DNA of 64,000 nucleotides, taken from Paenibacillus athensensis. GTDB lineage: Bacteria > Bacillota > Bacilli > Paenibacillales > NBRC-103111. Location of the stretch: positions 124,001 to 188,000 of the forward strand of contig NZ_MYFO02000001.1 in NCBI RefSeq assembly GCF_004514475.2. The letters are read 5' to 3'. Of this stretch, positions 19,826-28,349 are shown one piece after another (the stretch's first letter is position 1; each line of letters begins with the position of its first letter). The notes under the pieces were generated by a model. The model was not told the DNA's origin and did no database searches. It was given only the letters and a program-made list of their open reading frames with translations. A program made the position numbers and the translations under genes.

Positions 19826-20032
19826 AATGCCAAATGGCTAAATCGTCCGCCCAGCGAGCGTGCTCGTCACCGTCAGGAAGGGGGTAACAGTTTCAATGTC
19901 GGTATCTTGAGTCAAACGCCGCCGCTTCATGATTGTCTGCGTCTACTATCTTGACTTAATACCACATTAGCAATCCATGAGAACTCGGACATGCTGTTGA
20001 GTGATACAATGTAGACATAAAGGAGACTGCAA

Positions 20033-20074
20033 ATGGGACATGTAATACTGATGATGAATGTACATGAAAACTAA
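20033..20074 (+). CDS. Possible 13-residue leader ORF before the DHFR-like gene
   Basis: ATG 20033 has AAAGGAG at 7 nt and encodes MGHVILMMNVHEN. Its stop TAA directly abuts the AAGGAGG site of the next gene. A -10-like TACAAT lies at 20005-20010 without a clear -35. Translation of the leader could influence access to the downstream site. It could also be chance. Confidence 0.35.
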   Translation: MGHVILMMNVHEN

Positions 20075-20091
20075 GGAGGAGAGTTATCCGT

Positions 20092-20622
20092 ATGGGAAAG
20101 ATCGTATTTGCATTGAACCAATCTCTGGACGGGTTTGTCGACTTCACAGAATCTATGCCTGACCCCGTGCTTTTCCGTCATTTCATCGACGATATTAGCA
20201 GTCTGGCTGGCTGCTTATACGGGCGCCGCATGTACGAGAGCATGCGTTATTGGGACGCAGACCTTTTGGAATGGGATGCCTCGCAACGGGATTACGCAGC
20301 GGCGTGGCAGAGCAAGCCGAAGTGGGTAGTGTCGAGCACGCTAAAGTCCGTCGGGCCGAATGCATCGCTGATCGAGGGCGACTTGGCAGCGGCGATCCAT
20401 GAGCTGAAGGCACAGCATGAAGGAGAAATTGAAGTTGCCGGGCCTCAGCTGGCGCATAGTCTAACGGAGCTGGGCCTGGTTGATGAGTACCGACTCTATC
20501 TCCATCCAGTCGTGTTGGGTCACGGTAAACCGTACTTCGCCGGTCCGCGGCCGCCGCTGCGCCTCGTGGCAAGCGAGCGAATTGGCGAGAAGGTGATCAG
20601 ATTGACCTACGTTCCAGCTTAG
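20092..20622 (+). CDS. Dihydrofolate reductase family protein (RibD-C-like)
   Basis: This 176-aa protein has the start 'MGKIVFALNQSLDGFVD' and the segments 'LYGRRMYESMRYWD', 'EIEVAGPQLAHSLTELGLVD' and 'YRLYLHPVVLGHGKPYF' of the RibD C-terminal/DHFR-like fold (YwjB/YyaP type), NADPH-dependent reductases whose substrates are mostly unknown. It is not a canonical folate enzyme, as the usual DHFR motifs are missing. ATG 20092 follows AAGGAGGAGAG. It is monocistronic, facing a carbonic anhydrase gene across a bidirectional hairpin. Confidence 0.85.
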   Translation: MGKIVFALNQSLDGFVDFTESMPDPVLFRHFIDDISSLAGCLYGRRMYESMRYWDADLLEWDASQRDYAAAWQSKPKWVVSSTLKSVGPNASLIEGDLAAAIHELKAQHEGEIEVAGPQLAHSLTELGLVDEYRLYLHPVVLGHGKPYFAGPRPPLRLVASERIGEKVIRLTYVPA

Positions 20623-20668
20623 CTGTGACTCTATTTTCGGCTATGGTTTCAGGTTTTCTGCTATGAAA

Positions 20669-20715
20669 AACGACCCCCCAATCGTTAGATGGTGTCTAAC
20701 AATTGGGGGGTCGTT
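20669..20715. terminator. Bidirectional terminator, 21-bp inverted repeat
   Basis: Arms 20669-20689 and 20695-20715 are complementary with one mismatch, around a 5-nt loop, in the gap between convergent genes. On the minus strand the stem is followed by a T-run (20669-20665), so it mainly ends the carbonic anhydrase transcript. Confidence 0.8.
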
Positions 20716-20782
20716 CAGGTGCGGGACTTCGCCGCGACGCCGCGCGCGGTCAGCTCTGGCTGCGGCCTCCCGCACAAGCGGG

Positions 20783-21361
20783 TTACTCGCCGCTGGTCAG
20801 ATGGGCGTAGCCGTCTTCAATCATATCAAGCTTGCCGGTTTCCGGATCGATAATCAGACCGTGGACCGGCAAATTTTTCGGAAGTAAAGGATGATTGCGA
20901 ATCATATTAACGCTTTTGATAATGCCTTCCTGGACTTGATTGAATCCGGTCAGCCAGCCCTCCAGATCGATGCCCGAATGGCTGAGCGTATCCAGCACGT
21001 CGCCGGAAACGCCGCGGTCCTTGGCTTTGGTCAGCACCTGCTCGGAGTTGAGCCCCGTCATGCCGCAGCCGTGGTGGCCGACAACGACAACCTCGTGCGC
21101 GCCAAGCTCATACACCGCGACGATGATGCTGCGCATAATGCTGCCGAATGGATGCGAGACGATTGCGCCGGCGTTTTTGACAATCTTCGCGTCGCCGTTG
21201 CGCAGGTTCATCGCTTTGGGCAACAGCTCGACAAGCCGCGTATCCATGCAGGTCAAAATGACCATGCGCTTGTCGGGAAATTTCGTAGTAAGAAACTGCT
21301 TGTACTGCTCCGTCTCGACAAACTGCTGATTGTGATCCAGAATTTCTGTAATTAATGACAA
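20783..21361 (-). CDS. Beta-carbonic anhydrase (YtiB-like)
   Basis: This 192-aa enzyme interconverts CO2 and bicarbonate using zinc. Visible ligands are Cys38 in 'ILTCMDTRLVELL' with the Asp40-Arg42 dyad, and His and Cys in 'VVVGHHGCGMTGL'. The long 'AKIVKNAGAIVSHPFGSIMR' segment matches the Bacillus YtiB subgroup. The ATG at 21361 follows a GGGAGGGAA site. It forms a single-gene unit ended by the 21-bp hairpin at 20669-20715. Confidence 0.92.
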   Translation of the reverse strand: MSLITEILDHNQQFVETEQYKQFLTTKFPDKRMVILTCMDTRLVELLPKAMNLRNGDAKIVKNAGAIVSHPFGSIMRSIIVAVYELGAHEVVVVGHHGCGMTGLNSEQVLTKAKDRGVSGDVLDTLSHSGIDLEGWLTGFNQVQEGIIKSVNMIRNHPLLPKNLPVHGLIIDPETGKLDMIEDGYAHLTSGE

Positions 21362-21444
21362 GGTATTCCCTCCCGTGACGTCTAATTCCGCGCCCGGCTT
21401 GTGACCGTGGAGACATCCCCCGTGGTGCGCAGACCGGCGCTTCT

Positions 21445-21780
21445 CTAGCGATTTTCTCTTTTGTCGACCACGCTCATACCCGCATTGTAAATCTGACCGC
21501 TACTCTTCAGTATATAAGATTTGTTCCGGTCTTGGTAGTCGATAAACAGCTTGTCTTCAAAAAAGATTTCGTCCTTGCCCCGATACACGAGCGCAAGCGG
21601 CGCGGATTCCGCCTCCAGATCCCCCGGTTCGGGCCGGTCGACCAGCCACAGCGTCGGCACGCCGTTCATGGCGCAGCCGCAGCCCTCGCTGTCGAAGACG
21701 AGCCGCAGCAGCCCCTTGCCGCCAGCCGCAGCCTGCAGCCGCTCGGCCGCCTCCGCACTGTACGTCATTTGCATCGCCAT
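21445..21780 (-). CDS. HesB/IscA-like iron-sulfur biosynthesis family protein
   Basis: This 111-aa protein matches the YqkB-like branch of the HesB fold: 'YSAEAAERLQAAAGGKGLLR', 'DSEGCGCAMNGVPTLWLVD' and 'DKLFIDYQDRNKSYI'. Only the adjacent Cys pair (CGC) is present, and the classic C-terminal CxC of IscA is missing. It may therefore bind metal differently or be non-catalytic. The start ATG 21780 follows a G-rich site; an ATG three codons later is an alternative. It is divergent from the carboxypeptidase gene. Confidence 0.8.
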   Translation of the reverse strand: MAMQMTYSAEAAERLQAAAGGKGLLRLVFDSEGCGCAMNGVPTLWLVDRPEPGDLEAESAPLALVYRGKDEIFFEDKLFIDYQDRNKSYILKSSGQIYNAGMSVVDKRENR

Positions 21781-21888
21781 TCCCCCCTTCAACACCAGTG
21801 TACCACATCGCACGGCAAGTTGCTTCCAGGGCGGGCGAAGCGGTATGATGAGGGTTGGAGCCTAGAAATTTGTGGAAGGGGTCAACAT

Positions 21889-23415
21889 ATGAATCACACG
21901 CAAACCGACAGCCAAACCAGACTGGAAGGCTATAAGGCGATTATTCGCAAAATGAAAATGTATGAGGAAGCAGCTGCCCTCATCTACTGGGACATGCGCA
22001 CCGGAGCGCCCAAAAAGGGCATCGAAGCCCGTTCGGAGGTCGTCGGCGAGCTGTCGACCGAAACCTTCCGCATGTCGGTTTCCGACGAGATGGGCGCGTA
22101 TCTCGACTGGTTCACGCAGCCAGAGGAGCTGGCCAAGCTAACGCCGATTGAACGCAAGATGATTCAGGAAAGCAAAAAGGATTACGACCGCAGCAAAAAA
22201 ATTCCCGCCGACAAGTATCAGGCTTATGTCGTGTTAACCTCGCAGGCCGAAGCGGCCTGGGAAGAAGCGCGCGCGCAATCCGATTACGCGGCTTTTCAGC
22301 CTTATCTGGAGAAAATTATCGCCACAACGCGCGAATTTATCGAGCTGTGGGGCTATGAAGGCAACAAATACAACACGTTGCTCGATATGTACGAGCCGGG
22401 CATGACGGTCGAGAAGCTCGACGCCGTGTTCGGCGCTTTGCGCGAGCAGGTCGTGCCGCTGCTGCAGCGGCTGCAGGCGGCTGCCGATCAGCCGGAACAC
22501 GGCTTTCTCCAGCAGGATTTTGCCAAGGAGAAGCAAAAGCAGTTCAGCCTGTATATTTTGCAGCAAATGCATTACGATTTTGACGCCGGACGGCTCGACG
22601 AAACGGTCCATCCGTTTGCTACGGCGCTCAGCCGTGGCGATGTGCGGATTACGACCCGCTATTTGCCGCAGGACGTCGGCTCGGCGCTGTTCGGCACGAT
22701 TCACGAAGGCGGCCACGCATTATATGAGCAGAATATCGCCAAAGAGCTGGAGGGCACCAACCTGTGCACAGGCACGTCGATGGGCATCCACGAGTCGCAA
22801 TCGCGGTTCTGGGAAAATGTGATCGGCCGCAGCCCGCAGTTCTGGAGCCGCTATTTTGGCGACCTGCAGGCAGCGTTCCCCGGCCAGCTGGACGACGTTG
22901 ACGCCGATGCGTTCTACCGCGCGATCAACCGCGTCGAGCCGTCGCTGATTCGTGTCGAAGCCGACGAGCTGACGTACAATCTGCACATTATGATCCGCTA
23001 CGAGCTGGAGAAGGCGCTGATCAACGGCGAGCTGGAAACCGCCGACCTGCCGGCGGCGTGGAACGCCAAATACAAGGAATATCTGGGCGTTGAGCCGCAG
23101 ACGGACAGCGAAGGCGTGCTGCAGGACGTTCATTGGTCCAGCGGCGCGTTCGGTTACTTCCCGTCCTACGCGCTGGGCAATATGTATGCGGCGCAAATCG
23201 CCCATACGCTGCGCAAGCAGCTGCCGGAGCTGGATGCGCTGGTCGCCCGCGGCGAGCTGGCGCCAATCAAGGAATGGCTGACGGAGAAGGTATACCGGCA
23301 CGGCAAGCTGCTGACGCCGGGCGAAATCGTACTCGAAGCGACAGGCGAAGAGCTGAATCCGGCCTATCTCGTCGATTATCTGCGCAGCAAATATGAAGCC
23401 GTCTACAAGCTGTAG
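21889..23415 (+). CDS. M32 family carboxypeptidase (Taq type)
   Basis: This 508-aa metallocarboxypeptidase has the zinc motif HExxH in 'GTIHEGGHALYEQNI' and further family blocks 'AAALIYWDMRTGAP', 'GIHESQSRFWENVIGRS', 'RVEPSLIRVEADELTYNLHI' and 'HWSSGAFGYFPSYALGNMYA'. It removes C-terminal residues from peptides in the cytoplasm with broad specificity. Length is typical of the family. ATG 21889 follows GGAAGGGG; the frame is open far upstream but that part is antisense to the HesB-like gene. A terminator follows at 23433. Confidence 0.95.
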   Translation: MNHTQTDSQTRLEGYKAIIRKMKMYEEAAALIYWDMRTGAPKKGIEARSEVVGELSTETFRMSVSDEMGAYLDWFTQPEELAKLTPIERKMIQESKKDYDRSKKIPADKYQAYVVLTSQAEAAWEEARAQSDYAAFQPYLEKIIATTREFIELWGYEGNKYNTLLDMYEPGMTVEKLDAVFGALREQVVPLLQRLQAAADQPEHGFLQQDFAKEKQKQFSLYILQQMHYDFDAGRLDETVHPFATALSRGDVRITTRYLPQDVGSALFGTIHEGGHALYEQNIAKELEGTNLCTGTSMGIHESQSRFWENVIGRSPQFWSRYFGDLQAAFPGQLDDVDADAFYRAINRVEPSLIRVEADELTYNLHIMIRYELEKALINGELETADLPAAWNAKYKEYLGVEPQTDSEGVLQDVHWSSGAFGYFPSYALGNMYAAQIAHTLRKQLPELDALVARGELAPIKEWLTEKVYRHGKLLTPGEIVLEATGEELNPAYLVDYLRSKYEAVYKL

Positions 23416-23432
23416 CGGCCCTGACCAGCAAG

Positions 23433-23468
23433 ACGGTCCTCCGGTGAGGGCCGTTTTGCTTTTTTTTG
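23433..23468 (+). terminator. Terminator of the M32 carboxypeptidase gene
   Basis: ACGGTCCTC (23433-23441) pairs with GAGGGCCGT (23446-23454, one G-T pair), with a 4-nt loop, then TTTGC and T8. Confidence 0.85.
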
Positions 23469-23603
23469 CCTGAGAAGCTTATTTCGGGAAGCTTGTCCGG
23501 GAGGCTTTTAAAAGAAAGCCGCAGTCGCTGAAGCAACAGCAGCAGTCGGCAGGCCGCAACAAAGTCCCGGCGTACACGCGTGCCGCCCGGCTGGCCGGCT
23601 GCG

Positions 23604-23662
23604 TTAACCGTCCTCTGGGCTCCTGCATATAATGGCCTATCGCGAACACAATCGCGGATAGG
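23604..23662 (+). promoter_or_regulatory. Promoter and palindrome before the importer operon
   Basis: A perfect TATAAT (23628-23633) lies 18 bp after TTAACC (23604-23609). An inverted repeat, CCTATCGCGA (23636-23645) and TCGCGGATAGG (23652-23662), covers the expected start point and the first bases of the ribosome binding site. It could be an operator for a repressor or, in part, an RNA hairpin. Confidence 0.5.
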
Positions 23663-23672
23663 AGGGATACGT

Positions 23673-24683
23673 ATGAAACGAAGCACTGTCCGAACAGCGC
23701 TGCTTTTGACGGCGCTGCTGCTGCTCGCTGCGCTGCTGCCCGCTTGCTCCGGGGGCGGAGACAAGACGCGGGTGCGGATTGGCGAAGTGACGCGCTCACT
23801 GTTTTACGCGCCGCAGTATGTGGCGCTGTCGCAGGGCTTTTTTGCCGATGAGGGGCTGGATGTGGAGCTGACGACGACGCCGGGCGGCGATAAAACGATG
23901 ACGGCGCTGCTCTCCGGCAGCATCGACGTGGCGCTGGTCGGCTCGGAAACGTCGATTTACGTCTACCAGCAGGGAGCGGACGATCCGGTGATCAATTTTG
24001 CCCAATTGACGCAAACCGACGGCACCTTCCTTGTGGGCCGCAAGCCCGATCCGGGCTTCGACTGGCCTACGCTCAAGGGGACGACGTTTCTCGGCCAACG
24101 CAAGGGCGGCATGCCGCAAATGGCCGGCGAATTTACGCTCAGGAAACATGGCATCGATCCGGCAGCCGACCTCAAGCTGATTCAGAACATCGATTTCGCC
24201 AACATCGCTTCAGCGTTTTCGTCCGGGACTGGCGACTACGTGCAGCTGTTCGAGCCGCAGGCGTCGATCTTCGAGAAGGAAGGCAAAGGCTTTGTGCTGG
24301 CGTCGTTTGGTGTGGAAAGCGGGCACTTGCCGTATACCGTATTTATGAGCAAAAAAAGCTACATCAACCGCAATCCCGACACGGTGCAAAAATTCACGAA
24401 CGCTATCCATCGCGCCCAGCGCTGGGTCGGCGAGCATCGCGTCGAAGATATCGCGGCCGCGGTGCAGCCGTATTTCGCCGACACGGATGCGGGTATCATC
24501 CAAAGCGTCGTCAAGCGCTACAAGGAGCAGAGCTCCTATGCCGCCGATCCGATCGTTGACGAAGCGGAATGGAACAATCTGCTCGATGTGATGACGCAAG
24601 CGGGCGAGCTGAAGCAGCCGGCTGCCTGGTCGGTGCTGGTCGACAACAGCTTCGCCCGGAAGGCGCTCGCCGGCGACAAGTAA
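23673..24683 (+). CDS. ABC importer substrate-binding lipoprotein (NMT1/SsuA type)
   Basis: This 336-aa protein has a lipoprotein signal with lipobox 'LLPACSGG' and the NMT1/SsuA-like binding fold ('LFYAPQYVALSQGFFADEGL', 'GSIDVALVGSETSIYVYQQG', 'GKGFVLASFGV'). Such proteins capture sulfonates, nitrate, taurine or thiamine precursors; the ligand cannot be told from sequence. No TPP riboswitch or sulfur regulon site was recognised upstream. ATG 23673 follows GGAGGG. The ATPase and permease genes follow, completing an importer. Confidence 0.88.
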   Translation: MKRSTVRTALLLTALLLLAALLPACSGGGDKTRVRIGEVTRSLFYAPQYVALSQGFFADEGLDVELTTTPGGDKTMTALLSGSIDVALVGSETSIYVYQQGADDPVINFAQLTQTDGTFLVGRKPDPGFDWPTLKGTTFLGQRKGGMPQMAGEFTLRKHGIDPAADLKLIQNIDFANIASAFSSGTGDYVQLFEPQASIFEKEGKGFVLASFGVESGHLPYTVFMSKKSYINRNPDTVQKFTNAIHRAQRWVGEHRVEDIAAAVQPYFADTDAGIIQSVVKRYKEQSSYAADPIVDEAEWNNLLDVMTQAGELKQPAAWSVLVDNSFARKALAGDK

Positions 24684-24711
24684 GCCGCGCCGCTTGAGCC
24701 AGGAGGAGGGG

Positions 24712-25512
24712 ATGCAGATGAGCGCTGCTGTGGAGGTCGATTATGTCACGCATATCTATGTAACGGAAGCTTCGGCGCATACCGCGCTGGAGCGCGTCGG
24801 CTTTGCCGTGCAGCCGGGCGAGTTCGTCAGCCTGATCGGCCCGAGCGGCTGCGGCAAGACGACGCTGCTATCGATGGTTGCCGGCTTGCTGGCGCCGACG
24901 GCAGGCACGGTGGCCGTAGCCGGCGAGCCGGTGCGCGGACCTTCGCCGCGCGTCGGCTACATGCTCCAGACCGATTATTTGTTCCCGTGGCGGACGATCT
25001 GGGACAATGCCGTGATCGGGCTGGAGGTCAGCGGCCGCCGCAGTCCGCAAAGCGAGGCGTACGTGTGGCACCTGCTCGATGAGATGGGGCTGGTCCGCTA
25101 CGCCCGCTACTACCCGCCGCAGCTGTCCGGCGGGATGCGCCAGCGCGTCGCCCTTGTGCGCACGCTGGCGACCGACCCCGAGCTGCTGCTGCTTGATGAG
25201 CCATTCTCGGCGCTCGACTATCAGACGAAGCTGCAGCTCGAAGAGCTGATCGTCGCCACACTGCAGGCGACGGGCAAGACGGCCCTGCTGGTGACGCACG
25301 ATATCGCCGAAGCGGCCGCGATGAGCGACCGCATCCTCGTGCTGGAGCCGGGCCCGGGCCGGCTGCGCCGCGAATTCGCCGTGCCGCGCGCGGTCCGCGA
25401 GGCCGGGCCGCTGGCGGCGCGCGAGACCGCCGAATTCCACCCGCTCGTGCGCGAGCTGTGGCAGGAATTCGAAGCGATGCAGCGCAAGGGAGGCGATGCC
25501 CATGCCGGCTAA
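24712..25512 (+). CDS. ABC importer ATPase (SsuB/TauB/NrtD type)
   Basis: This 266-aa ATPase shows Walker A '[20 protein letters not shown]', signature '[16 protein letters not shown]', Walker B '[16 protein letters not shown]' and H-loop '[18 protein letters not shown]'. ATG 24712 lies after AGGAGGAGGGG; a second ATG at 24718 gives a better spacing and is equally possible. It pairs with the permease whose start lies within its last codons, and with the lipoprotein upstream. Confidence 0.92.
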   Translation: MQMSAAVEVDYVTHIYVTEASAHTALERVGFAVQPGEFVSLIGPSGCGKTTLLSMVAGLLAPTAGTVAVAGEPVRGPSPRVGYMLQTDYLFPWRTIWDNAVIGLEVSGRRSPQSEAYVWHLLDEMGLVRYARYYPPQLSGGMRQRVALVRTLATDPELLLLDEPFSALDYQTKLQLEELIVATLQATGKTALLVTHDIAEAAAMSDRILVLEPGPGRLRREFAVPRAVREAGPLAARETAEFHPLVRELWQEFEAMQRKGGDAHAG

Positions 25513-26320
25513 CGATCCGACCGGCGAGCTGCGCGAGCGCGTCCGCGCCGAGCATCGCCGCCAGCGTCGCCGCGAAACGCGGCAGGTGCGCTTGACGCAG
25601 CTGGCAATTCTGCTGGCCGGCTTTGCGCTATGGGAGACGGCTGGCCGGCTGCGCTGGATTGACGTGCTGCTGTTCAGCTACCCGAGCAAAATTTTCGCCC
25701 TGATCGGGACGAAGCTGCTCGACGGTTCGCTGCTGCCGCACATCGGCGCGACGGTGCTGGAGACGGTGGCCGGCTTTGCGCTCGGTACGCTGCTTGGCAC
25801 GGCGCTCGCTGTGCTGATCTGGTGGTCGCCGTTTCTGTCGCGCGTGCTGGATCCGTATATCGTCGTGCTCAACAGCATGCCCAAGGTGGCACTGGGGCCT
25901 TTGTTCATTGTCAGTCTCGGACCTGGACTTCTGTCGATTATCGCCACAACGCTGTCAATTACCGTGATCATCACGACGCTGGTTGTGTTCGGCGCGTTCA
26001 AGGAAGTCGACGCCAATTACGTCAAGGTCGTGCGGATGTTCGGCGGCAGCCGGAGCCAGATTTTTCGCAAGGTGATTCTGCCCGCTTCATTCCCGGCCAT
26101 TGTCGCTACGCTGAAGGTCAATGTCGGGCTGGCGTGGGTCGGCGTCATTGTCGGCGAGTTTCTCGTCTCCAAGCTCGGTCTCGGCTATCTGATTGTATAC
26201 GGCTTTCAGGTGTTCAACTTTACGCTCGTGCTCAGCACGCTGATCGTCATTGCCGTCGTAGCCACGCTGATGTATCAAGCCGTTGTATATATGGAAGCGA
26301 AGTTGACGCGGCGGCGCTGA
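25502..26320 (+). CDS. ABC importer permease (SsuC/TauC type)
   Basis: This 272-aa permease has about six TM helices and the BPD_transp_1 coupling motif '[20 protein letters not shown]' (EAA-like loop). ATG 25502 is chosen because AGGGAGG lies 8 nt upstream; the ATG at 25496 is too close to it. It overlaps the ATPase gene by 11 nt. About 260 bp of non-coding sequence without a recognised signal follows before the next gene. Confidence 0.92.
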   Translation: MPANDPTGELRERVRAEHRRQRRRETRQVRLTQLAILLAGFALWETAGRLRWIDVLLFSYPSKIFALIGTKLLDGSLLPHIGATVLETVAGFALGTLLGTALAVLIWWSPFLSRVLDPYIVVLNSMPKVALGPLFIVSLGPGLLSIIATTLSITVIITTLVVFGAFKEVDANYVKVVRMFGGSRSQIFRKVILPASFPAIVATLKVNVGLAWVGVIVGEFLVSKLGLGYLIVYGFQVFNFTLVLSTLIVIAVVATLMYQAVVYMEAKLTRRR

Positions 26321-26582
26321 ACACGCCCTCCTGCACGTCTGCGCACACCTGGCAAGAAATGGGCAGTCTCAGCGGCTTCCCGCTCCAGGCGCGACTCCCG
26401 GAGCGCGGTGCCGGCTGTATGGCGGCCGTCAGACAGCGCCGCGAACGGCTTGTCGGAAGAAGCGGGCCAAGCAGCGCGTGCAGGTTAGCAAAGCGGCGCT
26501 GGCAGAGCTTGCCACCACGACGCGAACATGAAATAATGAGCCCATAGATTGCATCCTGTAAGTCAAAAGAGGGGTTGTCGCT

Positions 26583-27542
26583 ATGGGCTTTCGCGTGCTG
26601 AAAACCGCGCTTGCGGTCGTCATATCCATTTATCTCGCCATTTGGCTTGGGCTGCATTCACCGGCATCGGCCGGCTTGCTGGCGATTCTCGGCATCGAGG
26701 TCACGAAGAAAAAGGGCGTGCGCAGCGCCTTGTTCCGCATTGCCGCTTCCCTGATCGGGCTGGCGTTCGGCTGGCTGCTTTTCGGCGTATTCGGCTACCA
26801 CGTGTGGGTGATCGGGCTGTTCATCGCGCTCGTCTATCCGCTGCTCTACAGGCTTGGCATCAGCGAAGGGGCTGTGACCGGCTCGGTCGTCATGTTCCAT
26901 CTATTCGTCGGCCAGACCGTAGGCCTCACCGCGATCGGCAACGAGGTGGCGCTGCTCTTGGTCGGTCTTGGCACGGCGACGCTGATCAATATTGCCTATA
27001 TGCCCAAACCCGACCGCAAGCTGGTGGCGCTGAAGGAGCAAGTCGAGCACCATTTTTCCGAAATTTTTTTCCGGATCGCCGATCATTTGCGCGACAATTC
27101 AAGCATTTGGGACGGCCGCGAGCTGTTGGAGGCCGGCAGCGCAATCGAACGGGGGGCGGAGCTGGCGAAGCGGTCTATGGATAACACGCTGTTTTTCGGC
27201 GGCGATCCCTATTGGCGGGTCTATTTTTATATGAGAGGCGAACAGCTGGAGTCGATTCACCGGATGGCTGCGCTGATTGCCCAGGTGTACGAAACGTTGC
27301 CGCAGGGCGAATCGGTCGCCGAGGTACTGGAGGATCTGAGCGAGGATGTGCGTCAGGAGTACTACAGCGGCCGGGCCGAGCAGCGGCTGCGCGAGCTGGA
27401 GCTGCGTTACAGGGAGATGGCGCTGCCCGCCACGCGGGCTGAATTCGAGGTCCGTTCGGCGCTGCTCCAACTGACCCGCGAGCTGCAAATGTATTTGTCC
27501 GTCGCCAAAAAGCAAAAGAAGCAACGTCCCGAAGCAGGCTAA
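26583..27542 (+). CDS. Aromatic acid exporter family membrane protein (YqjA-like)
   Basis: This 319-aa protein has an N-terminal block of four or five TM helices (residues 1-140, 'TALAVVISIYLAIWLGLHSP', 'VIGLFIALVYPLLYRLGI') and a long cytoplasmic helical domain (150-310) rich in Glu/Arg, the ArAE_1 plus ArAE_1_C layout of Bacillus YqjA. By analogy with FUSC/AaeB proteins it may export aromatic acids, but that role is unproven for the family. ATG 26583 follows GAGGGG. The neighbours do not suggest a substrate. Confidence 0.85.
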   Translation: MGFRVLKTALAVVISIYLAIWLGLHSPASAGLLAILGIEVTKKKGVRSALFRIAASLIGLAFGWLLFGVFGYHVWVIGLFIALVYPLLYRLGISEGAVTGSVVMFHLFVGQTVGLTAIGNEVALLLVGLGTATLINIAYMPKPDRKLVALKEQVEHHFSEIFFRIADHLRDNSSIWDGRELLEAGSAIERGAELAKRSMDNTLFFGGDPYWRVYFYMRGEQLESIHRMAALIAQVYETLPQGESVAEVLEDLSEDVRQEYYSGRAEQRLRELELRYREMALPATRAEFEVRSALLQLTRELQMYLSVAKKQKKQRPEAG

Positions 27543-27647
27543 CGTTCATCGAGCCAGCAGACGCAAATAAATCTGAGAAAGTTGTCACCCTAGACGAATG
27601 TCCTGCATACACTTGTAATGAATGATTGTATGGAGGAGGTTGAAAGG

Positions 27648-28214
27648 ATGTCAATAGATAAAGATTTGCAGTGCAGAGAGATCATTACGAAGGCTGTCTG
27701 CGGCAAAGGTCGTAAATTTACGCACGTGAGTCACAACGTCACGCCGCCTTTTGCTCCGACCAGCATACTGGGCGCCTGGATCATCAACAACCAGTTTGAA
27801 GCGGTGCATGCAGGCGAAGGCGTAGAGGTGGTGGGTACTTATGACATCAACATCTGGTATTCGTATGACCGCAATACCAAAACGGATGTGGCCAAAGAAA
27901 CGGTATCGTATGTAGAACTCGTTCCGCTCAGCTATCTGGACAAAAAACATAAGTCGGCTACGGCCGAAGTAGCCGCCATCGCCACGCAGGAGCCCAATTG
28001 TGTGGAAGCAAGCGTCTCCGCAAGCGGCGATAGCGTCGTGATTCGTGTCGAGCGTGAGTTTCAGGTCGAGATGATCGCAGAAACGAAGGTGTGCGTCGTC
28101 GTATGCCGCAACGGCTGCAACGACTTTGACGACAAGCATGTCGACTTCGACGACAGCGCGGACGGAGATTTCGAGGATCTCGACGCCGAGCTGCTGGAAG
28201 ATGAACTCGATTGA
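27648..28214 (+). CDS. cotE: Outer spore coat morphogenetic protein CotE
   Basis: This 188-aa protein matches CotE, which nucleates the outer spore coat in the mother cell. It shows 'CREIITKAVCGKGRKFTHVS', 'SILGAWIINNQFEAVHAGE', 'GTYDINIWYSYDRNTKT', 'EPNCVEASVS' and the acidic Asp/Glu tail. ATG 27648 has AGGAGG 8 nt upstream. A CATACACT sequence at about 27606 resembles the -10 of mother-cell sigma-E promoters, with no clear -35. A terminator follows before the amidoligase gene. This gene marks the organism as a spore former. Confidence 0.95.
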   Translation: MSIDKDLQCREIITKAVCGKGRKFTHVSHNVTPPFAPTSILGAWIINNQFEAVHAGEGVEVVGTYDINIWYSYDRNTKTDVAKETVSYVELVPLSYLDKKHKSATAEVAAIATQEPNCVEASVSASGDSVVIRVEREFQVEMIAETKVCVVVCRNGCNDFDDKHVDFDDSADGDFEDLDAELLEDELD

Positions 28215-28285
28215 CCCATCGCTTCGTGATGGACCGCGGTTTCGTTTTCGATACTTTAAGTTTATGCAAAAGCCGATCGGTCGGC

Positions 28286-28308
28286 AGAGGGCAATCGCCC
28301 TCTTTTTT
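28286..28308 (+). terminator. Terminator of cotE
   Basis: AGAGGGC (28286-28292) and GCCCTCT (28297-28303) enclose a 4-nt loop and run into T6. Confidence 0.9.
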
Positions 28309-28349
28309 GTTTATATACGCAGATTTGGGCGAAGTGGGAGGGAACAACG

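Noticed and set aside
20669-20715. 21-bp inverted repeat as ends of a miniature transposon
   Set aside because: The arms are only 5 nt apart, lie between convergent genes and are followed by a T-run on the minus strand, which fits a terminator.
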